Source: Vannielia litorea | GTDB taxonomy: Bacteria; Pseudomonadota; Alphaproteobacteria; Rhodobacterales; Rhodobacteraceae | Length of the DNA: 64,000 nucleotides | Assembly (NCBI RefSeq): GCF_019801175.1 | Contig: NZ_JAHVJR010000001.1 | Span: 372,001-436,000 of the forward strand | Direction: 5' to 3' | In this document: in pieces, positions 25,598 to 35,134 of the stretch | Numbering within the stretch: position 1 is the first letter of the stretch | How the letters are laid out: each line of letters starts with the position of its first letter | Made by a program: the position numbers and the translations under genes | The notes under the pieces: generated by a model | Databases searched by the model: none | The model's input: only the letters and a program-made list of their open reading frames with translations | Told to the model about the DNA's origin: nothing

Positions 25598-26289
25598 GCG
25601 GCGTCCTTCCGGCTCCGCGCGGCAAAGCTGCGAGCCACCGCTTCCGGGTCGTATTTGGTCAGAAACCACTCCTCCGCCCCGATACCTGTGGCGATGTGAT
25701 CGGCCTCCCACATATCTATGATGTGGTCGCAAACGCCGGTCTTGGTCCACTTCAGGTGCAGATAGCGCGGCGAGAGGTGTTTGCGGGCCTCCTCAATGGA
25801 GGATTTTTCAACAATCAGCTTATAGAGCACCGAGGCAAGGCCCGCCCGGTCCGCGCCGGACTTGCAGTGCATCACGAACGGCTTTTCAATCGTCTTGAGC
25901 GTGTGGATCAGGTTCAACATCTCCGCGCGAGTGGCTGGCCGCCTTGCATAAATCTTGGCCACCACGAGGTTCAGCCCAAGCTCCCGGCAGGCCTCTTCCT
26001 CGAACAGCCAGGGCGAAAAGCCGCTCTCCTGACCGCGCAGGTTCAGCACCGTGGTGATCCCCATCGCCTTGTACTTTTTCAACCTTTCGGGGCCGGGATG
26101 GTTGGAGCGATAAACCCCCTCGGCCACCTTGTCGAAGTTGGTCCAGAAGGTGCGCAGCCATGCGTGGTCGAAGAGGTGAAAGTGCCACTTCGCTTGCCGC
26201 CGCTTCTCGGGCGTGGAGATGTCATCGCCAAAGGAGGTGCGGATCGCCCGCTCCTTGCTCTTCAGCCATTTCTTCAGCCCGTCCAGCAT
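25594..26289 (-). CDS. Dual-specificity/tyrosine phosphatase family protein
   Basis: A 231-residue protein with the CX5R phosphatase loop MHCKSGADRAG and upstream TTVLNLRGQ, as in DSP-type bacterial phosphatases. An in-frame ATG at 26289 gives MLDGLKKWLKSKERAI. It is coupled to the ABC exporter downstream by a 4-bp overlap. Related phosphatases accompany lipid or polysaccharide export genes in alphaproteobacteria. Substrate unknown. Confidence 0.82.
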   Translation of the reverse strand: MLDGLKKWLKSKERAIRTSFGDDISTPEKRRQAKWHFHLFDHAWLRTFWTNFDKVAEGVYRSNHPGPERLKKYKAMGITTVLNLRGQESGFSPWLFEEEACRELGLNLVVAKIYARRPATRAEMLNLIHTLKTIEKPFVMHCKSGADRAGLASVLYKLIVEKSSIEEARKHLSPRYLHLKWTKTGVCDHIIDMWEADHIATGIGAEEWFLTKYDPEAVARSFAARSRKDAA

Positions 26290-26415
26290 GGGGCCCCTTT
26301 CCAACTGTTTCGCGGGGAATAGCCTCTGCGCCCTGTCCAAACAAGCGCGTGCGGTGTTGACGCCGCGCCGAGCGGGCATAAGGTGCGCGGCAACGACCCT
26401 CCCCGGAGCAAGCCC

Positions 26416-27606
26416 ATGACCCTCGCCAACGGCCGCGAATACCTCGCCATCCCCGGCCCATCTGTGATGCCCGACCGTGTTTTGCAAGCCATGCACCGCG
26501 GTGCCCCCAATATCTACGAGGGCGCGCTGGCCGATATGGTCGATGCGATGATCCCCGATCTCAAGGCCGTGGCCCGCACGCAGCATCATGCCGCGATCTA
26601 CATCTGCAACGGCCACGGGGCGTGGGAGGCGGCGCTGACCAATGTGCTTTCACGCGGTGACAAGGTTCTCGCGCTCTGCACCGGGCGCTTCACCCATGGC
26701 TGGGCCGATGTGGCGGAGAAGCTGGGCGCCGAGGTCGAGCGGCTGGACTTCGGCAATCAGGGCACGGTAGACCAGCCCGCCTTTGCCGAGGCGCTGGCCG
26801 CCGACAAGGACCACAAGATCAAGGCGGTGCTGGTCGCCCATGTCGATACCGCGACCTCCGTGCGCAATGATATCAAGGCTTTGCGCGACATTCTCGACAA
26901 GGCCGGCCACCCCGCGCTGCTCTGCGTCGACTGCATCGCCTCGCTCGCCTGCGACACCTTCGAGATGGATGCCTGGGGCGCTGATCTCATGGTCGCCGCC
27001 TCACAGAAGGGCCTGATGACCCCGCCGGGCCTTGGCTTCGTCTTCTTCAACGACCGCGCCGACGAGGTGCACAAGACCGCCGATATGGTCACCCTCTATT
27101 GGGATTGGACGCCGCGCGCGAACCCGCAGTTCTTCTACCAGTATTTCGGCGGCACCGCCCCGACCCACCACCTCTTCGGTCTGCGTGAGGCGCTGACCAT
27201 GATCCACGAGGAGGGGCTGGAGAACGTCTGGGAGCGGCACCGGCGGCTTGCCGGCGCGGTCTGGTCGGCGGTCGAGGCCTGGGGGCAGGGCGGCCCGCTA
27301 CGCTTCAACGTCGAGGATCCGGCACTGCGCACCCATGCCGTCACCGCGCTCTCCATCGGGCGCGAAAACGGCAAACGGCTGCGCAAATGGCTGGAGGCCA
27401 ACACCGGCGTCACGCTCGGCATCGGCCTCGGCATGTATCGCCGCGACGATCCCGAGGGCGATGGTTTCTTCCGGATCGGCCATATGGGCCACCTCAACAC
27501 CCACATGGTGCTGGGCGCGCTCGGCGCGATCGAGGCGGGCATGACCGCGCTCGAGATCGACCATGGCCGCGGCGCGCTGGAGGCAGCAGCCCGAGCCTGC
27601 GCCTGA
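26416..27606 (+). CDS. sgaA: Serine-glyoxylate/alanine-glyoxylate aminotransferase
   Basis: A 396-residue class V PLP aminotransferase. The PLP lysine is Lys198 in VAASQKGLMTPPGLGF. The N-terminus has IPGPSVMPDRVLQAMHR and the middle YICNGHGAWEAALTNVLSRG, typical of glyoxylate aminotransferases. It converts glyoxylate to glycine using serine or alanine, as in the serine cycle or glyoxylate detoxification. ATG 26416 gives the usual length. Fits photorespiratory-type or C1/C2 metabolism. Confidence 0.88.
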   Translation: MTLANGREYLAIPGPSVMPDRVLQAMHRGAPNIYEGALADMVDAMIPDLKAVARTQHHAAIYICNGHGAWEAALTNVLSRGDKVLALCTGRFTHGWADVAEKLGAEVERLDFGNQGTVDQPAFAEALAADKDHKIKAVLVAHVDTATSVRNDIKALRDILDKAGHPALLCVDCIASLACDTFEMDAWGADLMVAASQKGLMTPPGLGFVFFNDRADEVHKTADMVTLYWDWTPRANPQFFYQYFGGTAPTHHLFGLREALTMIHEEGLENVWERHRRLAGAVWSAVEAWGQGGPLRFNVEDPALRTHAVTALSIGRENGKRLRKWLEANTGVTLGIGLGMYRRDDPEGDGFFRIGHMGHLNTHMVLGALGAIEAGMTALEIDHGRGALEAAARACA

Positions 27607-27627
27607 CGCTGCAATCGCGCGGCAGGC

Positions 27628-27798
27628 CTAGCGCCGCAGCCGCGCGATCAGCCGGTCGAGGGTAACGCTCACCAGCAGCACCGCACCCCAGCCCCAGAGC
27701 GCGGCCACGATCATGAACCCGAAGAACAGGGTGAACCCGGCGCTCACGAGGAACGGCACGGTATAGTCTTCAACCCGTCCGATGGGGCGATGGCGCAT
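27628..27798 (-). CDS. Small membrane protein of unknown function (56 aa)
   Basis: A short gene: MRHRPIGRVEDYTVPFLVSA continues into two closely spaced hydrophobic segments (residues ~14-46), then a basic tail with DRLIARLRR. High GC in third codon positions and typical membrane-protein topology support it as real. It lies convergent to the aminotransferase gene, 21 bp from its stop. Confidence 0.65.
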   Translation of the reverse strand: MRHRPIGRVEDYTVPFLVSAGFTLFFGFMIVAALWGWGAVLLVSVTLDRLIARLRR

Positions 27799-27868
27799 GG
27801 CTCTCTCCGGTTCTGGCCCAAGCCTAACGCCGGTCTAGCGCGCCACGAGTCTCATTTGCGTGAACGGC

Positions 27869-28972
27869 TCAGCCGATGGCCGCCAGTGCCTCGGGCAGCA
27901 CCCGCTCGAACACGCTCAGCTCCGCCTCCGGTGCCGCCGAGATGCGGATGCACCGGTCCTGCGGGGCGGCAAAGGGCATCCGCACGAAGACGCCGCGCTT
28001 GCCCAGCTCCGCCACCAGCGCCTTGGCCCGGGTCACGCCGCCGTGGCAATCGAGTGTCACAAAGTTGGTCGCCGAGGGCAGGGGGGTGAGCCCATTGGCT
28101 TTCGCGATCCGTCCGATCCGCCGCTTGGCCGCCTCCACCTCGCCCTGCACGCGGGCGAGATGCGCGGTATCGGCCAGCGCGGCCAGCGCGCCGGCCTGCG
28201 CCACCCGGCCAAGGCCGAAGTGGTTGCGGATCTTGTTGAAGGCGTCGATCAGCTCGGGGTGACCCACCGCGTAGCCCACCCGCAGCCCGGCCAGCCCGTA
28301 GGCCTTGGAGAAGGTGCGCAGCCGCAGGATCCCCTCGTCAGACGGGTCCAGCTCCAGCAGGTCGTCCTCCGGCGCAAACTCCACATAGGCCTCGTCAAGC
28401 ACCAGCAGGCAGCCCTCGGGCAGCGCGGCGCGCATCTCTGCCAGCGCATCGGCCCCGTGGAATGTGCCCATCGGGTTGTCGGGGTTGGCAAGGTACACCA
28501 TCTTGGCGCCCACTTCCGCCGCCTTGGCCACAAGCGCCGCAGGGTCTTCGGCGTCGTCGCGGTAGGGCACCTTGTGCAGCACCCCGCCATAGCCCGCGAC
28601 GTGAAAGTTGAAGGTCGGGTAGGCGCCGTCCGAGGTCACCACCGCATCGCCCGGCGCCACCAAGAGGCGGGCGAGGTAGCCCAAGAGCCCGTCGATCCCT
28701 TCGCCCGGCATCACCGCTTCAGGTGCCACACCGAGGTGGCTGCCGAGGGCGCGCCGCAGGTCGTGCATCTCCGGGTCGCCATACATCCACGCACCACGCG
28801 CCGCCTCGCCGATGGCGCGGATCGCTGCGGGTGATGGGCCAAAGCCGCTCTCGTTGGCACCCAGCCGCGCGTTGAACTCGCGGCCTCTGGCACGTTCCTG
28901 TGTTTCGGGGCCGACGAATGGCACGGTGGAGGGCAGGCCTTGGGCCAGATCGGTGTAACGCGGGTATCTCAT
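27869..28972 (-). CDS. hisC: Histidinol-phosphate aminotransferase-like
   Basis: A 367-residue class I/II PLP aminotransferase. PLP Lys223 is in FSKAYGLAG. Other signatures: LGANESGFGPSPAAI and LANPDNPMGT. HisC makes histidinol phosphate from imidazole-acetol phosphate; family members also act on aromatic amino acids. I use the ATG at 28972 (MRYPRYTDLAQGLPS). It is divergent from the alpha/beta hydrolase gene. An aromatic or related aminotransferase is the main alternative. Confidence 0.8.
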   Translation of the reverse strand: MRYPRYTDLAQGLPSTVPFVGPETQERARGREFNARLGANESGFGPSPAAIRAIGEAARGAWMYGDPEMHDLRRALGSHLGVAPEAVMPGEGIDGLLGYLARLLVAPGDAVVTSDGAYPTFNFHVAGYGGVLHKVPYRDDAEDPAALVAKAAEVGAKMVYLANPDNPMGTFHGADALAEMRAALPEGCLLVLDEAYVEFAPEDDLLELDPSDEGILRLRTFSKAYGLAGLRVGYAVGHPELIDAFNKIRNHFGLGRVAQAGALAALADTAHLARVQGEVEAAKRRIGRIAKANGLTPLPSATNFVTLDCHGGVTRAKALVAELGKRGVFVRMPFAAPQDRCIRISAAPEAELSVFERVLPEALAAIG

Positions 28973-29071
28973 GGGGCCGGATTTGCGCCGAAAATGCGCG
29001 CCGGGGCAAGAGGGTTGATGGGGCAGGTGGGCGACCGTAGGTTGGCCGCCAACGCTAGGGAGACAGCCGCA

Positions 29072-29815
29072 ATGCCCGAATATCTCGAAACGCCCCAAGG
29101 CCGCCGCATCGCCTACCACCGCAGCGCGGGGGCGGGGCCGGGCGTGGTCTTTCTCGGCGGCTTCAAGAGCGACATGCAGGGCACCAAGGCGTTGCATCTG
29201 GAGGCTTGGGCAATGGCGCAGGGCCGCGCCTTCCTGCGGTTCGACTATTCCGGCCACGGCGAAAGCTCCGGTGCCTTCACCGAGGCCGCAATTGGCGACT
29301 GGGCCGAGGATGCCGCCGCCGCCATCACCGCGCTGACCGATGGCCCGCAGGTGCTCGTCGGCTCTTCCATGGGCGGTTGGATCTCACTGCTGATGGCCAA
29401 GCGGCTGGGCGCAAAACTCGCCGGCCTCGTCACCATCGCCGCCGCGCCGGACTTTACCGAAGACAGCATGTGGGCCGGCTTTTCCGAAGCGCAAAAGGCC
29501 GAGCTGGCCGAGGCCGGGCAAGTCGCGCTGCCCTCCGACTACGGCGAGCCCTACATCATCACCCGCCGCCTGATCGAGGAGGGCCGCCAACAGCTCGTGC
29601 TGCGCGATCCCCTGTCGCTGCCCTTCCCGGTGCGGATGCTGCAGGGCACGGCGGACGCCGATGTGAGCCAGGATGTCGCCCTGCGCCTCCTCGCCCACGC
29701 CACCGGCGACGACATCCGCCTCACGCTGGTCAAGGGCGCCGATCACCGCTTTTCCGCCCCGGCGCAACTGGCGCTGATCGAGCAGGCCGTGGCCGAGGTG
29801 CTTGCCGCGCTCTAG
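29072..29815 (+). CDS. Alpha/beta hydrolase
   Basis: A 247-residue alpha/beta-fold hydrolase. The nucleophile elbow is VGSSMGGWI (Ser), the likely acid is in GTADADVS, and the histidine is in KGADHRFS. It resembles small carboxylesterases/acyl hydrolases of the palmitoyl-protein-thioesterase ABHD10 type. Start ATG 29072 follows GGGAGA. Substrate unknown. Confidence 0.82.
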   Translation: MPEYLETPQGRRIAYHRSAGAGPGVVFLGGFKSDMQGTKALHLEAWAMAQGRAFLRFDYSGHGESSGAFTEAAIGDWAEDAAAAITALTDGPQVLVGSSMGGWISLLMAKRLGAKLAGLVTIAAAPDFTEDSMWAGFSEAQKAELAEAGQVALPSDYGEPYIITRRLIEEGRQQLVLRDPLSLPFPVRMLQGTADADVSQDVALRLLAHATGDDIRLTLVKGADHRFSAPAQLALIEQAVAEVLAAL

Positions 29816-29965
29816 GCGTCGCCCCGGCTCAAGATGACGCCTTTGTAAAATCCACACCGCGCGGTTGCGCGCCCCCGCGCGGCTCACTACCTTCCCCCTT
29901 GCGGGAGAAATTTCGGCTCCCCGACCCATCCTGAAAATCCATTTCACATGACGAGTGAGTGACCC

Positions 29966-30532
29966 ATGAACCACGAAGCGAAAAAGATCATGCTGCGCAC
30001 CCTGACGCAGCAGGTCGTGGCCGAAACCATGAAGGTGCAGGCCGGGGCCTCGGTGAAGACGACCTCCACCAAGCACGGCGAGATCATGGAGAAGGTCGAG
30101 CGCTGGAAGAGCCAGCTCGAGATGATCCAGCGCGATCTGCGCTCGGCCGAGGGCTTCCTGACCCTCCGCTTCGGCAACCCGCGCAAACTGTCCTACCCCG
30201 AGCGCCAGTCGATGCGGTCGCATCAGGCCAACATCGCCGGTCTGCGCGAGCAGGCGGTGGCGCTGGCGCAAGCCATTGCCGATCTGCTCGGCGCGATGGT
30301 CGGCCCTGACCTCGCTTGGGAGCAATTCGCCAAGGCGCTCGAAAAGCTGGTCGAAGGCGGCGATGATCTGGGCCTCTCAGCGGGCGACAGCCAGGAGCTG
30401 ACCGCCACAATCCGCCAGCTCGATCCCGGCGATGCGGGCGCACCCGGCTACACGCCTGCGCCCACCATGATCACCGATATCATCACCCTCTGCCTCGCGA
30501 TGTACGTGATCATGACTCGCAAGAAGGGCTAG
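29966..30532 (+). CDS. Hypothetical tail-anchored helical protein
   Basis: A 188-residue protein of unknown function. The first ~110 residues are helical and charged (for example KHGEIMEKVERWKSQLEMIQ). The last 20 residues form one hydrophobic segment followed by TRKKG, which resembles a C-terminal membrane anchor. No ribosome site better than GAGTGA is visible upstream. No recognised family. Confidence 0.65.
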   Translation: MNHEAKKIMLRTLTQQVVAETMKVQAGASVKTTSTKHGEIMEKVERWKSQLEMIQRDLRSAEGFLTLRFGNPRKLSYPERQSMRSHQANIAGLREQAVALAQAIADLLGAMVGPDLAWEQFAKALEKLVEGGDDLGLSAGDSQELTATIRQLDPGDAGAPGYTPAPTMITDIITLCLAMYVIMTRKKG

Positions 30533-30583
30533 ACGTTCACGCTTTGTTTGCCTACCTTGCAGGCAGCAAAGCGGGAGAACCTC

Positions 30584-31012
30584 ATGGACCAGCGGATCAG
30601 CCTCATCACCCTCGGCGTGCGCGAGCCGGACAAGGCCGCAGCTTTCTACGAGGCGCTTGGCTGGCAGCGGGCCGAGGCGCCTGACGGGGTCATCGCCTTC
30701 GATCTCATCGGCGCCACTCTCGGCCTCTACCCGATCGAGATGCTGGCGCGCGACATGGGCGTGCCGGTCGAGAGCCTCGGCCACGGCGCCGCGACCTACT
30801 CCTACAACGTCCGCGAAAAGGAAGAGGTCGCCGCCCTGCTGGAGCGGGCCGAGGCTGCCGGCGCGCGGGTGCTGAAACCGGCGCATGATATTTTCTGGGG
30901 CGGCCACATCGGCTATTTCGCCGACCCGGAGGGCCACATCTGGGAAATCGCATGGAATCCGCATTCCCCGCTCGGGCCGAATGGCGAGTTTCAGTGGAAC
31001 GGCGCAGCCTAG
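30584..31012 (+). CDS. VOC-family (glyoxalase/bleomycin resistance-like) protein
   Basis: A 142-residue vicinal-oxygen-chelate protein. The fold start SLITLGVREPDKAAAFYEAL and the end GGHIGYFADPEGHIWEIAWN, with a C-terminal metal-ligand Glu, are typical. Start ATG 30584 follows GGGAGAA. Such proteins bind metal and act as lyases, dioxygenases or antibiotic-binding proteins. Specific activity is not predictable. Confidence 0.82.
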   Translation: MDQRISLITLGVREPDKAAAFYEALGWQRAEAPDGVIAFDLIGATLGLYPIEMLARDMGVPVESLGHGAATYSYNVREKEEVAALLERAEAAGARVLKPAHDIFWGGHIGYFADPEGHIWEIAWNPHSPLGPNGEFQWNGAA

Positions 31013-31143
31013 GCAGGCTGCCCCGGCGGCGGGTCTCCGCCCAGCCCACACGCTCTTGTGCCCTTGCAGCATCAGGGGCGCGGCGGTAGCCTCTGGCCCG
31101 AAGCCGCCCCCTGAGAGCGGCGCGAGGCAAGGACTGGCAGACA

Positions 31144-31854
31144 ATGGCCGACCCCGTCGTATTCTTACCCGCGTTCATGTGCGATGCGCGGGCCTTCTGG
31201 CCGCAGATCATGAGCTTTTCCGCCAGCCGCGCGGTGCAGATCGGCTCGATGGCCCATGCCGATAGCATCGGCGCGCTCGCCCAGCGGGTCCTCGACGGCG
31301 CGCCCAAACGCTTTGTGCTCTGCGGCGTGGGGCTGGGCGGCATGGTTGCGATGGAGGTGCTCAATCGCGCGCCCGACCGGGTGAGCCGCCTCGCGCTGAT
31401 CTCCACCACCGCGCTGCCCGAGCCGCCCCATGTGGCCGCCGACCGGGAGCCGGGCATCATCGGCGTGCGCAACGGCCGGCTGATCGAGGTCGCCAAGGCC
31501 CGGATCGAGGCCGCTGGCGTGGGCGATGTGGCGCATAAGGGAGAGGTCATCGAACTGATGCTCGACATGGCCGAGGCCCTCGGCCCCGATGTCTTCGTCC
31601 GCCAATCCCGCGCCCTGCAACGCCGCCCCGACCCCCAGCGCACCCTGCGCAAAGCCAAGCAGCCGGTGCTGGTGATGTGCGGCGAAGAAGATCACCTCTA
31701 TGGCCCCAAGCGCCACGAGTTTCTCGCCGAGCTGATCCCGAATGCCGAGCTGAAGGTGATCTCCGGCGGCGGGCACTACCTCACGCTGGAGCACCCCTCT
31801 GCGGTGAACCACGCGCTAAAAGATTTCTTCGACGCGCCGCTCGTCTTGAGGTGA
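31144..31854 (+). CDS. Alpha/beta hydrolase-like protein lacking the nucleophile serine
   Basis: A 236-residue protein with the fold of small lactonase/esterase-type alpha/beta hydrolases (PAFMCDARAFWPQI at the N-terminus). The nucleophile elbow, normally GxSxG, reads CGVGLGGMVAMEV, so Gly63 replaces the serine. The acid-containing GEEDHLYGP and the histidine in GGGHYLTLEHP are conserved. It may be inactive, act as a binder, or use other chemistry. The DNA reads GGC GTG GGG CTG GGC at this place, with no frame problem. It is convergent with phaZ. Confidence 0.72.
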   Translation: MADPVVFLPAFMCDARAFWPQIMSFSASRAVQIGSMAHADSIGALAQRVLDGAPKRFVLCGVGLGGMVAMEVLNRAPDRVSRLALISTTALPEPPHVAADREPGIIGVRNGRLIEVAKARIEAAGVGDVAHKGEVIELMLDMAEALGPDVFVRQSRALQRRPDPQRTLRKAKQPVLVMCGEEDHLYGPKRHEFLAELIPNAELKVISGGGHYLTLEHPSAVNHALKDFFDAPLVLR

Positions 31855-31859
31855 GGGCA

Positions 31860-31878
31860 GGTGGGCATTCTGCCCACC
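31860..31878. terminator. Short stem-loop between convergent hydrolase and phaZ genes
   Basis: Perfect GGTGGGCA / TGCCCACC stem with a TTC loop, located between the two stop codons. It lacks a T tract on either strand, so it is a weak terminator or a mRNA 3'-end structure. Confidence 0.5.
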
Positions 31879-31889
31879 ACCCGTTTCGC

Positions 31890-33167
31890 TTACGAGGCTT
31901 TCTTCACCACCCGCGGCTTGCTCGCCTTCTTCGCGTGGCGGCAGTTGGCGTCGATGAACTCCAGCACCAGAGGCCGGATGTTGTTACGCCAGCTGCGGCC
32001 CGCAAAGATGCCATAATGCCCGGCACCCGGCTCGAGGTGGCTCGCCTTCATGTTGTCGGGCAGGCCGGTGCAAAGCTCCAGCGCGGCCACGCATTGGCCG
32101 GGGGCGGAGATATCGTCATTCGCGCCCTCAACCGTCTTCACGGCCACATCGGTGATCTTCGAGATATCCACCCGCTTGCCATCGACCTCGAAGACGTTGC
32201 GGGCAATCTCGCGCTCCTTGAAGATCCGCTCCACCGTAGAAAGGTAGAACTCTGCGGTCATGTCCATTACGGCGAGATATTCGTCGTAGAACTTGTTGTG
32301 CCGGTCGCTCTCGCTGGCCTCGCCCTTGGCCACGGCCACCACCTGATCGGCAAAGGCCTTGGCATGGGTCTCGGAATTCATCGCGATGAAGGAGGCAAGC
32401 TGTTGCAGGCCGGGGTACACCAGCCGCCCGGCGCCGCGATACTTGAAGCCCACGCGCTGGATCACATGCTGCTCCAACTGGCCCATCGTGACCGAGCGGC
32501 CAAAGTCCGTCACCTCGGTGGGGGCGGCGCCCGGGTCGATCGGGCCGCCGATGAGGGTCAGCGTGTTGGGTTGCGCGTCCGGGTCTTCCTCGGCGAGATA
32601 GGCCGTGGCGGCCAGCGCGATCGGCGCGGGCTGACAGACGGCGATCACATGGGTGTCCGGCCCCAACTCGCGCAGAAAGTCCACGAGATAGAGCGTATAA
32701 TCCTCGATGTCGAACTTGCCCTCGCTCACCGGAATGTCGCGCGCATTGTGCCAGTCGGTGATGTAGACTTCGCAATCGGGCAGCAGGCTGATGACGGTCG
32801 AGCGCAGCAGCGTGGCATAGTGGCCGCTCATCGGCGCCACGAGCAGCACCTTGCGCTCCTTTTCTTCCCGGCCCAGCACGTTGAAGTGGATCAGGTCGCC
32901 GAACGGGCGGGCCACCTCCACCTCGATGTTCACCAGATGGTCGCGGCCATCCTCGCCGACCACGTGGGAGATGTTCCAATCGGGTTTCAGCACCATCCGG
33001 GCAAAACTCCGCTCGGTCACCTCGCCCCATGCCGCCGTCATCGCGACGAACGGATTGGTCGAGAGCCCGAAGGCCGGATAGGAGTAAAGCGCCTTGGCAG
33101 ACGCGCCAAGCCACTGGTTGGTGATGCGAAGCGCTTCCATCGCATCATAGCTCATCATGCTTTTCAT
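31890..33167 (-). CDS. phaZ: Intracellular polyhydroxyalkanoate depolymerase
   Basis: A 425-residue intracellular PHA depolymerase. The family block LVAPMSGHYATLLRSTV is present. The lipase-box-like element is AVCQPAPIALAA with Cys at the nucleophile position, as is normal for this family, and the C-terminal His lies in GAGHYGIFAG. It degrades stored PHB to hydroxyacids. It is divergent from phaC, with about 105 bp between, as in many alphaproteobacteria. The ATG at 33167 gives MKSMMSYDAMEALRITNQ. Confidence 0.93.
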   Translation of the reverse strand: MKSMMSYDAMEALRITNQWLGASAKALYSYPAFGLSTNPFVAMTAAWGEVTERSFARMVLKPDWNISHVVGEDGRDHLVNIEVEVARPFGDLIHFNVLGREEKERKVLLVAPMSGHYATLLRSTVISLLPDCEVYITDWHNARDIPVSEGKFDIEDYTLYLVDFLRELGPDTHVIAVCQPAPIALAATAYLAEEDPDAQPNTLTLIGGPIDPGAAPTEVTDFGRSVTMGQLEQHVIQRVGFKYRGAGRLVYPGLQQLASFIAMNSETHAKAFADQVVAVAKGEASESDRHNKFYDEYLAVMDMTAEFYLSTVERIFKEREIARNVFEVDGKRVDISKITDVAVKTVEGANDDISAPGQCVAALELCTGLPDNMKASHLEPGAGHYGIFAGRSWRNNIRPLVLEFIDANCRHAKKASKPRVVKKAS

Positions 33168-33272
33168 CGCGCGCCTTTCTCTGCCCCTCGGCCCCTCCGT
33201 GCCGCTGGGGCAACATGCCGCTTGCCCCTCCCAAGCTTGCGGCGCTACCTTTTAAGGAGAAGTTAGGGGGGA

Positions 33273-35069
33273 ATGCTTACCATGACAACTGACGAAAACG
33301 GCGCACCCGTCGATCCCTCCAAGCTGGAGGAGAACCTGGCGAAGATAGAGGCGCTTTCGCAACGTCTTGTTGCCGCCTTGAGCCACCAGCGTCAGGTCGC
33401 CCCCTCGCTGCAAGGCCCGTCGCCCGAGCTCTATGCCAAGGCCGCCGCGGCCTACTGGCAAGAGATGATGTCGAATCCCTCCAAGATCTTCGAGCAGCAG
33501 GTCAGCTACTGGGGCAAAACGCTCAAACACTACATCGACAGCGGCCAGCAACTGGCACACGGCAAGCTGCAACCGCCCGAAGATGCCTCCGGCACCGACC
33601 CGCGCTTCTCCTCGCCGCTGTGGCAAACCCACCCCTACTTCAACTACATCAAACAGCAGTATCTCTTCTCCTCGCAGGCCATCGGCAACGCCGTCGAGGA
33701 GCTCGACGGCATGGAGCCGGGCGACAAGAAGCGGCTGGAGTATTTCTCCAAGCAGATCGTAGACCTGATGAGCCCCACCAACTTTCTGGCCACCAACCCC
33801 GAGGCGCTGGAGCGCGCGGTGGAGACCGATGGCCAAAGCCTCGTCGACGGGCTGGAGAACCTCGTGAAGGATCTCGAGGATCATCACGGCGACTTCGTGG
33901 TCAACCTCGCCGACAAGGAGGCCTTCAAGGTCGGCGGCAACATCGGCACCACCGAGGGCGAGGTGGTGTTCCGCAACCGCATGTTCGAACTGATCCAATA
34001 TGCGCCCGCGACCGACAAGCAATATGCCACCCCGCTCATCATCTTCCCGCCCTGGATCAACAAGTTCTACATCCTCGATCTGAAGCCGCAGAACTCGCTG
34101 ATCAAATGGATCACCGAACAGGGCTACACGCTCTTTGTGGTGAGCTGGGTCAACCCCGATGCGGGCTACCGCGAGACCGGCATGAGCGACTACATCGAAG
34201 AGGGCTACCTGACCGCCCTGAATGAGGTGAAGGCGATCACCGGCGAGAAGAAGGTCAACGTGATCGGCTACTGCATCGCCGGCACCACGCTGGCGCTCAC
34301 CCTGTCGCTGCTCAAGCAGCGCGGCGACGATACGGTCAAAAGCGCCACCTTCTTTACCACGCTCACCGACTTCTCCGATCAGGGCGAGGTGGGCGTCTTC
34401 CTGACCGATGATTTCGTCGACGGGATCGAGGCCGAGGTCACCGAGAAGGGCTATCTCGACAGCTTCTACATGTCGCGCACCTTCTCCTACCTGCGCTCGA
34501 ATGATCTCATCTACCGCCCCGCGATCCGCAGCTACATGATGGGCGAGACGCCCCCGGCCTTCGATCTGCTCTACTGGAATGGCGATAGCACCAACCTGCC
34601 CGCCAAGATGTCGGTCGAATATCTCCGCAAGCTTTGCCAGGAGGACCAGCTGGCCAAGGGCGAGATCGAGCTTTGCGATGCCCGCCTCTCGCTGTCCGAC
34701 ATCGACGTGCCGGTCTGCGCCATCGCCTGCGAGACCGATCACATCGCCGCATGGAAGGCGAGCTATCGCGGCGTCCGCCAGATGGGCTCGAAGGACAAGA
34801 CCTTCATCCTCTCCGAGAGCGGCCATATCGCCGGCATCGTGAACCCGCCGTCCAAAAAGAAGTATGGCCACTACACCAACCCCGACATGCCCGCCGAGCC
34901 GGAAGACTGGCAGGAGGCGGCGGAGTACAACGAGGGCTCGTGGTGGCCCCGGTGGGAGAGCTGGCTGCGCAAGCGCTCCGGCAAGCAGGTCGCGGCCCGC
35001 CAGCCGGGCGATTCCAGCCATCCTGCACTCGCAAAAGCGCCCGGAACCTATGTGATCGCGGCTAAATAG
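33273..35069 (+). CDS. phaC: Class I polyhydroxyalkanoate synthase
   Basis: A 598-residue class I PHA synthase. The catalytic Cys334 (counted from ATG 33273) lies in the lipase-like box GYCIAGTTLALTL, with the Asp in ACETDHIAAWKAS and the His in SGHIAGIVNP. It polymerises hydroxyacyl-CoA at the granule surface. Two starts are possible: ATG 33273 and ATG 33282. The latter has better spacing to the AGGGGGG ribosome site. It is followed by PhaR operators and phaP. Confidence 0.95.
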   Translation: MLTMTTDENGAPVDPSKLEENLAKIEALSQRLVAALSHQRQVAPSLQGPSPELYAKAAAAYWQEMMSNPSKIFEQQVSYWGKTLKHYIDSGQQLAHGKLQPPEDASGTDPRFSSPLWQTHPYFNYIKQQYLFSSQAIGNAVEELDGMEPGDKKRLEYFSKQIVDLMSPTNFLATNPEALERAVETDGQSLVDGLENLVKDLEDHHGDFVVNLADKEAFKVGGNIGTTEGEVVFRNRMFELIQYAPATDKQYATPLIIFPPWINKFYILDLKPQNSLIKWITEQGYTLFVVSWVNPDAGYRETGMSDYIEEGYLTALNEVKAITGEKKVNVIGYCIAGTTLALTLSLLKQRGDDTVKSATFFTTLTDFSDQGEVGVFLTDDFVDGIEAEVTEKGYLDSFYMSRTFSYLRSNDLIYRPAIRSYMMGETPPAFDLLYWNGDSTNLPAKMSVEYLRKLCQEDQLAKGEIELCDARLSLSDIDVPVCAIACETDHIAAWKASYRGVRQMGSKDKTFILSESGHIAGIVNPPSKKKYGHYTNPDMPAEPEDWQEAAEYNEGSWWPRWESWLRKRSGKQVAARQPGDSSHPALAKAPGTYVIAAK

Positions 35070-35096
35070 CTGTTTTTGCTCAAAACTAAATTTTTG

Positions 35097-35134
35097 CTGC
35101 AGTGCAGAAAAAGTCTTGAATTTCTGCACTGCAG
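35097..35134. promoter_or_regulatory. Two PhaR operator sites in the phaP promoter
   Basis: CTGCAGTGCAG (35097-35107) and CTGCACTGCAG (35124-35134) both match the CTGC-N3-GCAG consensus reported for PhaR in Rhodobacter-type bacteria. Their centres are 27 bp apart and they precede the phasin gene by about 100 bp. Confidence 0.8.

Noticed and set aside
25598..25750. N-terminal extension of the MsbA-like transporter
   Set aside because: The extended residues are Arg/Gly/His-rich and are the shadow of the upstream phosphatase gene; the GTG start with a 4-bp overlap is better.
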